Shown one piece after another: positions 1 to 5,883 of a stretch of 12,340 bases of DNA; position 1 is the stretch's first letter, and each line of letters opens with the position of its first letter. The stretch covers positions 1-12,340 of the forward strand of contig CAJUMB010000078.1 in assembly GCA_910587105.1 (NCBI GenBank), given 5' to 3'. A model generated the notes under the pieces. The model saw nothing but the letters and a program-made list of their open reading frames with translations, was not told the DNA's origin and made no database searches. The DNA is from an uncultured Lachnospiraceae bacterium. GTDB taxonomy: Bacteria > Bacillota > Clostridia > Lachnospirales > Lachnospiraceae. The translations under genes and the position numbers were made by a program.

Positions 1-94
1 CTCCCACCAAGTGTGACGCACATCTGACAAAAAGCATTTTTAAGACACGCTCTAATAATAAAATGAAAATCAAATTTGCATCACATTTATTCAT

Positions 95-100
95 TATACT
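95..100 (+). promoter_or_regulatory. Possible -10 box for the sulfotransferase gene
   Basis: TATACT, five of six matches to the -10 consensus, lies in the AT-rich 147 bp before the first gene. No good -35 box sits at the right distance: TTTGCA at 75-80 is only 14 bp away. The promoter is therefore a weak call. Nothing else in 1-94 could be identified. Confidence 0.3.
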
Positions 101-147
101 ATAGAGGGGAATTTGGAGATTTGAGAAATGGAAGAAAGGATGAATAA

Positions 148-1260
148 ATGGGAACCATTCATTTAAGCATTGGTACACCGAAAACAGGGACAACCGCAGT
201 CCAGACTTTTTTGCGCGAAAACGAAAAACTGCTGAATAAACAAGGGTATTGTTTTCCGGATTTCACTTCGAAATTTGGAAATGATAACAGATATAAAAAC
301 AGAAACGGGCATTTCCTGATTTTCAATGAGGGAAATGTGGTTCAGTATGATGAGCCTGCAGTGCAGGCGGCAGCATTTGAAATGCTGGAGGAACTGACAA
401 AAAAATATACAGATGTTATATTGTCAGATGAAGAAATCTGGAAAATTGGGACCAGGCGTGAGGGATTCTGGCAGAAGACGGTGAAAGATTTTCAGAAGAT
501 TGGCTGTGAGTTAAAGGTAATCGTATATGTGCGAAGGCAGGATTTGTTTATCCAGTCGCTTTATAACCAGAATGTGAAGTCTAGATTTGTCATGAGAACG
601 GAAAGTTTTGATGAATATATGACTACGAATGCCTTTTTGAATTATCCTTTGGATTATTTCAAACATTTGAGTACCATTGCACAAGCTGTGGGAAAAGAGA
701 ATCTGACTGTGCGGCCTTATGAGAAGGGACAGTTTGAGGGGAATGGCAATTCGATTTTTTCGGATTTTCTCCAGTGTATTGGTCTTACTCTGACAGAGAA
801 TTACACGAAGGATACAGTCAAGAATAATATGGGCCTGCGGGATAATTTTATTGAGATTAAGAGGATTCTGAATGGCATACCAGAGTATATTGAGCTGAAT
901 GATTTTATGAATAATGCCATCAAAGCTGCCAGCGACTGCACTGCCAATGACCTGCATTCCAATACAAGTATGTTCACCTATGAGCAGCAGACAGCGTTTA
1001 TGGAAAAATTTGAGGAAAGCAACCGAATGACGGCGGAGACATTTCTGGACAGGCCGGATGGCAGGCTTTTCTATGATCCGATAGAGGAACTTCCTGTATG
1101 GAAGGTGAATCCAGATACTATGTATCGTGATATTATTCTGCTGTTTACTGAGGTGTTTTGTCAGCAGCAGCAGGAAATACAGAAGCTTAGAAGCCGTGTG
1201 GGGAGAATGAATAACCATGCGCTGGTAAAGGCGTATCGGAAATTAAAGGGTGGTAAGTAA
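148..1260 (+). CDS. Sulfotransferase-like protein (PAPS-binding fold)
   Basis: A 370-aa protein that probably transfers a sulfo group from PAPS to an unknown acceptor. Seen: an N-terminal strand followed by the P-loop-like 5'-phosphosulfate motif GTPKTGTT at residues 9-16, and a second motif, VYVRRQDLFIQSLYNQ at 126-141, whose Arg129 and Ser137 fit the 3'-phosphate-binding R...S of the family. The C-terminus is Gln-rich, probably helical, and ends in a basic tail. There is no signal peptide or membrane segment, so a cytoplasmic location is likely. The ATG is chosen because AAAGGA (135-140) lies 7 nt upstream and the P-loop is at the usual distance from the N-terminus. The gene is monocistronic, with its own upstream region and a terminator after it. 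Parts (around 600-660) are much more AT-rich than the neighbouring genes, which suggests transfer. The acceptor (cell-surface glycan, small molecule) cannot be told from sequence. Other P-loop glycan-modifying enzymes are less likely. Confidence 0.75.
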   Translation: MGTIHLSIGTPKTGTTAVQTFLRENEKLLNKQGYCFPDFTSKFGNDNRYKNRNGHFLIFNEGNVVQYDEPAVQAAAFEMLEELTKKYTDVILSDEEIWKIGTRREGFWQKTVKDFQKIGCELKVIVYVRRQDLFIQSLYNQNVKSRFVMRTESFDEYMTTNAFLNYPLDYFKHLSTIAQAVGKENLTVRPYEKGQFEGNGNSIFSDFLQCIGLTLTENYTKDTVKNNMGLRDNFIEIKRILNGIPEYIELNDFMNNAIKAASDCTANDLHSNTSMFTYEQQTAFMEKFEESNRMTAETFLDRPDGRLFYDPIEELPVWKVNPDTMYRDIILLFTEVFCQQQQEIQKLRSRVGRMNNHALVKAYRKLKGGK

Positions 1261-1289
1261 AGCGGCTCATAATGGAAGAGTTTATTAAG

Positions 1290-1332
1290 AAAGACGGGTA
1301 AAAAGCATTTTTATACTTTTACCCGTCTTTTT
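1290..1332. terminator. Bidirectional intrinsic terminator
   Basis: A perfect 14-bp stem, AAAGACGGGTAAAA (1290-1303) paired with 1317-1330, has a 13-nt loop. On the plus strand it runs into five Ts (1328-1332) and ends the sulfotransferase transcript. On the minus strand it lies about 60 nt beyond the leuS stop codon and is followed by a poorer U-rich stretch, so it probably ends leuS as well. Confidence 0.85.
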
Positions 1333-1391
1333 CATACATCCGGAAAATCATTTGGACTCATTTTTTCTGATTTTTTGGGAACACTTTTATG

Positions 1392-3815
1392 TTATTTTGC
1401 AGGTTTTTGAACAATGTTGATAATCTTTTTCGGCACGTAAATTTCTTTAACGATATTGCCGTCCAGTTTATCTGCCACAGCTTCCTTTCCGGCTGCCAGG
1501 GCTTCTTCTTTTCCTGCGTCTGCAGGTATACGGATGACCGCCCGGGTCTTTCCGTTGATTTGTACAGGCACTTCGATCTCATCGTCTTTCATGGCGCTTT
1601 CGTCAGCTTCTGGCCAGCGGTTTTCGAAAACAGAGGTGTTATGTCCATAGATTTCCCACAGTTCCTCTGCCATATGAGGGGCGAAGGGCGCCATGAGAAT
1701 CAGGAAAGTCTCCATGGTTTCTATGTCAATGCCGCCTGCCTTTTTCGCGGTTTCCATCAGTTTGTTGTTGTACTCCATGAAACCGGAGATCACAGTGTTC
1801 AGGCTGAAGCTCTCCAGACGCTGGGTGATGTCGTAGATGAGTCTGTGGCGCAGTTTTACCATTTCCGGTGTGGCTTTTACGTCTGCTTCCCGGCTGTCTA
1901 TGGCCAGCTTCCAGAAACGTTTCAGGAAACGGCTTACCCCGTCGATTCCCCGGTCGTCCCACTCGGCATCTAATTCCGGCGGTCCCACGAACAGTTCGTA
2001 CATACGCAAAGAGTCACAGCCGTAATCCCTCACCAAATCGTCAGGCGATACCACGTTTCCTTTGGATTTACTCATTTTGATTCCGTTTTTCCCGGTGATC
2101 ATTCCCTGATTGAACAGCTTGTGAAAAGGCTCGTCAAAGTCTACAGCTCCAATATCGTACAAAAACTTTGTGTAAAATCTGGAGTAGAGCAGATGGAGCA
2201 CTGCGTGTTCCACGCCTCCGATATACATATCCACCGGCAGGTATTTGTCTGCTTTTTCCTTGGAAACCAGTTCCTGGTCATTGTGGCTGTCCACATACCG
2301 GAGGAAATACCAGGAGGAACCTGCCCACTGAGGCATGGTGTTGGTCTCCCGTTTGGCATCTGCACCGCATACCGGACATTTACAGTTTACCCACTCTTCG
2401 ATGGCTGCCAGGGGGGATTCTCCCGTTCCTGTGGGTTCATAGGATGTTACGTCAGGCAGCATGAGGGGCAGTTCTTCCTCTGGAACAGGAACATTGCCGC
2501 ATTTGGGGCAGTGAACAATGGGGATGGGTTCGCCCCAGTAACGCTGTCTGGAGAATACCCAGTCCCGAAGTTTGTAGTTTACCGTGGCTTTTCCCAGACC
2601 CTGTTTTTCAATCATATGGGGGGCTTCCTTTTTCAGCACAGCCGACTCCATACCATCCCATTCTCCGGAGTGGATCATGATACCGGAGGCTTCGGTATAA
2701 GCTTCGGTCATGTTTTCAATTTCTTTTCCGTCCTTGGCAATAACCTGAATAATGGGAATATCAAATTTCTTGGCAAATGCGAAGTCCCGGTCATCGTGGG
2801 CGGGAACACACATGATGGCTCCGGTGCCGTAGTCAGCCAGCACGTAATCGGATAACCAGATGGGGGTTTTTGCCTGGTTCAGCGGGTTGATGGCATAACT
2901 TCCGGTAAATACGCCTGTTTTTTCTTTGTCCTGAAGACGGTCTACATTGGATTTCATGGAAGCATCATAGATATATTTGTCTACCGCATCCCTGGTCTCT
3001 GGCACAGCCAGACTGGCTGCCAGCGGGTGTTCCGGTGCCAGCACCATGAAGGTAGCTCCATACAGGGTATCAGGTCTTGTGGTGTAGACGGTGATTTTTT
3101 CGTCCCGGCCCTCTACGGGAAAGTCCACTTCCGCGCCGTAAGATTTTCCAATCCAGTCTGTCTGCATTTTTTTTACTTTTTCCGGCCAGTCCAGCTTGTC
3201 CAGGTCATTTAACAGACGTTCGGCATATTTGGTGATTTTCAGCATCCACTGGCGCAGGTTTTTCTTGGTTACCTCGGCTCCACAGCGCTCGCAGCAGCCG
3301 TTGACTACTTCTTCGTTGGCCAGGCCGGTTTTGCAGGAGGGGCACCAGTTGATGGGAAATTCTTTCTCATAGGCCAGACCTTCTTTGAACATTTTCACAA
3401 AGATCCACTGGGTCCATTTATAAAATGCTGGGTCAGTGGTGTTCACTTCCATGTCCCAGTCGTAGATGGCCGCAATGTCGTTTAACTGTTCTTTGAATTT
3501 TTCCACATTTTCGGCTGTGGATTTGGCGGGGTGGGTGCCCATTTTGATGGCATAATTCTCCGCCGGAAGGCCGAATGCATCCCAGCCCATGGGATGGATG
3601 ACATAATGGCCTTTTAACATTTTATATCTGCTCCACACGTCGGAGATCACATAGCCTCTCCAGTGCCCTACATGCAGACCGTTTCCGGAAGGGTATGGGA
3701 ACATGTCCAGACAGTAATATTTGGGCTTTTTGCCGTCATTTACGTTGACAGGGTTTTGGGCCCAGTTAGAACGCCATTTCTGTTCAATGGCTTTATGGTT
3801 ATAAGGTGTGCTCAT
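1392..3815 (-). CDS. leuS: Leucyl-tRNA synthetase
   Basis: Class I aminoacyl-tRNA synthetase that charges tRNA-Leu with leucine in the cytoplasm; 807 aa, normal for bacterial LeuRS. Seen, numbered from the chosen start: HVGH (the HIGH motif) at 48-51; a Cys cluster at 158-178 (CPSC ... CCERC) typical of the zinc-binding ZN1 domain; the threonine-rich editing motif TTRPDT at 245-250 with a downstream HDDRDF stretch in the CP1 editing domain; a second Cys pair region before the WAGSSWYFLRY segment; KMSKS at 580-584; and a C-terminal anticodon-binding and tail region. The start is the ATG at 3815, not an in-frame ATG at 3893. The shorter form has AGGAGG just upstream, and family members begin near this point (MSTPYNHKAIEQKW). 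The gene follows rqcH on the same strand but has its own promoter. No T-box leader is visible. Identification is very secure. Confidence 0.98.
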   Translation of the reverse strand: MSTPYNHKAIEQKWRSNWAQNPVNVNDGKKPKYYCLDMFPYPSGNGLHVGHWRGYVISDVWSRYKMLKGHYVIHPMGWDAFGLPAENYAIKMGTHPAKSTAENVEKFKEQLNDIAAIYDWDMEVNTTDPAFYKWTQWIFVKMFKEGLAYEKEFPINWCPSCKTGLANEEVVNGCCERCGAEVTKKNLRQWMLKITKYAERLLNDLDKLDWPEKVKKMQTDWIGKSYGAEVDFPVEGRDEKITVYTTRPDTLYGATFMVLAPEHPLAASLAVPETRDAVDKYIYDASMKSNVDRLQDKEKTGVFTGSYAINPLNQAKTPIWLSDYVLADYGTGAIMCVPAHDDRDFAFAKKFDIPIIQVIAKDGKEIENMTEAYTEASGIMIHSGEWDGMESAVLKKEAPHMIEKQGLGKATVNYKLRDWVFSRQRYWGEPIPIVHCPKCGNVPVPEEELPLMLPDVTSYEPTGTGESPLAAIEEWVNCKCPVCGADAKRETNTMPQWAGSSWYFLRYVDSHNDQELVSKEKADKYLPVDMYIGGVEHAVLHLLYSRFYTKFLYDIGAVDFDEPFHKLFNQGMITGKNGIKMSKSKGNVVSPDDLVRDYGCDSLRMYELFVGPPELDAEWDDRGIDGVSRFLKRFWKLAIDSREADVKATPEMVKLRHRLIYDITQRLESFSLNTVISGFMEYNNKLMETAKKAGGIDIETMETFLILMAPFAPHMAEELWEIYGHNTSVFENRWPEADESAMKDDEIEVPVQINGKTRAVIRIPADAGKEEALAAGKEAVADKLDGNIVKEIYVPKKIINIVQKPAK

Positions 3816-3824
3816 ATTTTGATT

Positions 3825-3830
3825 CCTCCT
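3825..3830 (-). promoter_or_regulatory. leuS ribosome binding site
   Basis: A perfect AGGAGG read on the minus strand, 9 nt before the ATG at 3815. It fixes the leuS start and argues against the ATG 26 codons upstream, which has no comparable site. Confidence 0.85.
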
Positions 3831-3864
3831 CGTTGAATTCCTGAATTTATGAAAATTTATGCAA

Positions 3865-3893
3865 ATGCCCCTGAAGCTTTTGTCCAGGGGCAT
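3865..3893 (-). other. Hairpin in the leuS leader
   Basis: A perfect 9-bp inverted repeat (ATGCCCCTG 3865-3873, CAGGGGCAT 3885-3893) with an 11-nt loop. It lies between the leuS promoter and its ribosome binding site, so it would form in the leuS 5' untranslated RNA. Neither side has a strong U-tract: on the minus strand it continues as TTTGCATAAATTTTC. It could be a weak terminator for rqcH read-through, an RNA-stability element or an attenuator. The sequence does not decide. Confidence 0.55.
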
Positions 3894-3923
3894 ATCTATC
3901 TAATCGGCACTTGGCCTTTTGAT

Positions 3924-3952
3924 ATTCTAATGTTTCCCGGGATATTTGTCAA
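3924..3952 (-). promoter_or_regulatory. leuS promoter
   Basis: On the minus strand, a perfect -35 box TTGACA (3952-3947) is followed after exactly 17 bp by TAGAAT (3929-3924), five of six matches to the -10 consensus. Transcription should start near 3917, giving a leader of about 100 nt. The -35 box overlaps the rqcH stop codon TGA (3951-3949). leuS can therefore be expressed independently of rqcH. Confidence 0.75.
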
Positions 3953-5694
3953 GTAGTGCATTCTTCGATTCGGGAAATGTCCGGGCGGGCAACCAGGGAA
4001 TAATTGGTGTAATAAATCACAAAGCCCGGCTTTGCCCCTGGGGTTTTCTTTACATGTTTCTTCTGGACATAGTCAATTTCCACTTTCGGGGCACCCCGGC
4101 CGCTGGAGTAATAGGCAGCCAGCTGTCCGGCCTCCTCGAAGGTCCGGTCCGGCAGTTCCTCGTTGTTGCTTTTGACAATCACATGGGAGCCAGGCATCTG
4201 TTTGGCGTGGAACCACCAGTCGTTTCCCGTGGCAAGCTTGAAAGTCAGCTCTTCGTTCTGGAAATTATTTTTGCCCACATACATATGGTAACCGTCAGAG
4301 GAAATGTAGTGGAAGGGCTTGGATTTGCCCTGCATTTTCTGCTTTTTCCCATATTTGCGCCGGATATAGCCGTAGTCCATCAGTTCCTCTTTGATCTGGG
4401 CCAGGTCGTTTTCCTGTAGGGCGATTTCCAGAGCAGTCTGAATGGATTCCAGGTGCTGGATTTCTGAGGCAGTCTCCTGAATCTGCTGATTCAATGCCTC
4501 CTCGGTGCGCTTCAGCTTGTTGTAACGGCTGAAATACCGTTTGGAGTTTTCGATAGGAGTCAAGTCCGGGTCCAGGGGGATGGTGATTTCTTCGTTGGTG
4601 TAATAATTCAGTGCCTGGAAAGACTTGCAGCCCTCCTCCAGTCCATAGCCATAAGTATTGATTAATTCTCCATATATTTTGTACCGGTCTTTTTTGGCAG
4701 TGTCTTTCAGCTGTTTTTGCTGCAGCTGGTATTTTTTCCGGTTACGGTCCAGGGCGGTCTGGACGATTTTCCGCAGGTCTGCCGATTTCTGCCGGATGCG
4801 GGTGATGGTGCTCCTGGAGGCATAATACGTTTCCAGAAGCAGAGAGATCGAGTCAAAAGGCTCTGCCGTGTATCCGCTTTCGTACTGGCTCATGGGAAAG
4901 GAGCTGTATTCCACAGGCTCCCCGTTTTGGTAGATCATATGGGGAGAAAATTCCCCTTCTTTGATCTGCTCCATCATTCGAAAAAAGGTGCGGCACAGAT
5001 GGAGTTTCTCATTGTCCGTCAGGGACAGCGCTGCGGCACCGCTGTCCAAGGAGGCCAGATGGCAGATTTCATTGGCCATGACAGGACTGATGCCTGTACA
5101 GGTGCTGTAGAGGGCCTTTCCGATTTCCATGGGCCTGGTACAGACCTTTCCTATAAATAGTTCCTCTGTGATACCCAGCGGGTCCAGCTTGTCCTGGGTC
5201 TGGGGGATAAAATACTGCCGTCCGGGCAGAACCTCCCGCACAGAACTCATATTGGAAGATACATGTTTGATGCTGTCCAGTATCATGCCGTCCTGATTAC
5301 AGAATATAATATTGCTGTGTTTTCCCATGATCTCAACGATGAGACGCTTTTGGCACACATCGCCCATTTCGTTTAAGTGCTCCAAATCTATGAACAAAAC
5401 CCGTTCCAGCCCCGGCTGGGTAATGTCTGTAATCCGTGCGCTGCCAATATGTTTGCGCAGCAGCATACAGAAGCTGGGTGCCGTTAAAGGGCTGGGTTTA
5501 TTCTGTTGTGTAAAATAGAGATAGGGAAGGGAGGCGCTGGCCGAGATGGACAGTTTTTTTACCCCGCCGGTTCCTTTGCAGGTCAGTAGAAGTTCATCTG
5601 TCTCCGGCTGTGCTATCTTATGGATGCGTCCGTTTAACAGGGATTTTTTCAGTTCCGCTGCCAGACAGGCAACGGTAATTCCGTCAAAAGCCAT
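3949..5694 (-). CDS. rqcH: Ribosome quality control protein RqcH (NFACT / FbpA family)
   Basis: Homologue of Rqc2/NEMF. In the best-studied relative, B. subtilis RqcH, the protein binds split 50S subunits carrying peptidyl-tRNA and recruits tRNA-Ala to add C-terminal alanine tails that mark stalled chains for degradation. Older annotations call it fibronectin-binding protein A. Seen in the 581-aa product: an NFACT-N domain opening with MAFDGITVACLAAEL, the conserved EIMGKHSNIIF at 121-131, coiled-coil segments at about 295-340 and 390-435, and a C-terminal NFACT-R domain at about 457-570 containing DWWFHAKQMPGSHV (492-505). At the position of the functionally important Asp-Arg pair this protein has Glu97-Arg98. 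Length is normal. The ATG is supported by GAGGA 8 nt upstream. It lies upstream of leuS on the same strand and is transcribed divergently from the transporter operon. Confidence 0.93.
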   Translation of the reverse strand: MAFDGITVACLAAELKKSLLNGRIHKIAQPETDELLLTCKGTGGVKKLSISASASLPYLYFTQQNKPSPLTAPSFCMLLRKHIGSARITDITQPGLERVLFIDLEHLNEMGDVCQKRLIVEIMGKHSNIIFCNQDGMILDSIKHVSSNMSSVREVLPGRQYFIPQTQDKLDPLGITEELFIGKVCTRPMEIGKALYSTCTGISPVMANEICHLASLDSGAAALSLTDNEKLHLCRTFFRMMEQIKEGEFSPHMIYQNGEPVEYSSFPMSQYESGYTAEPFDSISLLLETYYASRSTITRIRQKSADLRKIVQTALDRNRKKYQLQQKQLKDTAKKDRYKIYGELINTYGYGLEEGCKSFQALNYYTNEEITIPLDPDLTPIENSKRYFSRYNKLKRTEEALNQQIQETASEIQHLESIQTALEIALQENDLAQIKEELMDYGYIRRKYGKKQKMQGKSKPFHYISSDGYHMYVGKNNFQNEELTFKLATGNDWWFHAKQMPGSHVIVKSNNEELPDRTFEEAGQLAAYYSSGRGAPKVEIDYVQKKHVKKTPGAKPGFVIYYTNYSLVARPDISRIEECTT

Positions 5695-5741
5695 AGTTGT
5701 TTTCCTCGTTTATTCATCTTGGTGGAATGTTCCTGTGTCAT

Positions 5742-5750
5742 ATTATACCA
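5742..5750 (-). promoter_or_regulatory. rqcH promoter, extended -10
   Basis: On the minus strand TGGTATAAT is a perfect TATAAT preceded by the extended TGn element. The -35 region is poor; the best candidate is TTAAGA, 15 bp upstream. Transcription should start near 5735, leaving about 40 nt before the rqcH ATG. Confidence 0.7.
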
Positions 5751-5779
5751 GAAAAAAAACGGTCTTAACAGATGTATTT

Positions 5780-5793
5780 TCAAACATGTTTGA
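5780..5793. repeat. 14-bp perfect palindrome, candidate operator
   Basis: TCAAACATGTTTGA is identical to its own reverse complement. It lies between the divergent rqcH and transporter promoters, just upstream of the rqcH -35 region and about 70 bp before the transporter -10. Two-fold symmetry of this size suits a dimeric helix-turn-helix regulator, but no such regulator is in the window. It is too short to be a terminator. Confidence 0.45.
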
Positions 5794-5802
5794 GAGATCA
5801 CA

Positions 5803-5841
5803 TTAGAGATAATTTAGAGGCTGTTTTGATGTTTTTTAGAG
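5803..5841 (+). promoter_or_regulatory. 11-bp-phased TTAGAG direct repeats, candidate response-regulator site
   Basis: TTAGAG occurs at 5803, 5814 and 5836, and the related TTTGAT at 5825, so four units have starts exactly 11 bp apart. The first and last 11-bp units differ at one base. A TGAGAG at 5791 is a possible imperfect fifth unit, one base out of phase. Tandem 6-7-bp half-sites with an 11-bp period are the known binding pattern of OmpR/PhoB-family regulators. The last unit ends 10 bp before the -10 box of the transporter operon and covers the place where a -35 box should be, as in PhoB-activated promoters. Confidence 0.6.
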
Positions 5842-5848
5842 ATACTGG

Positions 5849-5857
5849 TGTTAAGAT
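5849..5857 (+). promoter_or_regulatory. Transporter operon promoter, extended -10
   Basis: TGTTAAGAT combines the extended TGn element with TAAGAT (four of six -10 matches). No recognisable -35 box lies 16-18 bp upstream; the phased repeats occupy that place. The start site would be near 5864, giving a short leader of about 20 nt that holds AAGGAGGT (5869-5876), 7 nt before the ATG at 5884. A weak promoter with an excellent ribosome binding site suggests activator-dependent transcription. Confidence 0.55.
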
Positions 5858-5883
5858 AAAGGGCATATAAGGAGGTACACACA

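Noticed and set aside
1..9. CTCCCACCA at the very start looks like the 3' acceptor end of a tRNA with CCA.
   Set aside because: Only nine bases are visible; the T arm that would prove a tRNA lies outside the window.
2121..2855. 244-codon open frame on the plus strand inside leuS.
   Set aside because: It lies opposite highly conserved LeuRS catalytic and editing sequence and has no recognisable domain.
3816..3893. N-terminal extension of LeuRS starting at ATG 3893.
   Set aside because: It has no ribosome binding site and begins inside a hairpin. The ATG at 3815 has a perfect AGGAGG and fits the family N-terminus.
3816..3948. T-box riboswitch before leuS.
   Set aside because: The intergenic space is too short and no specifier stem or antiterminator T-box sequence was found.
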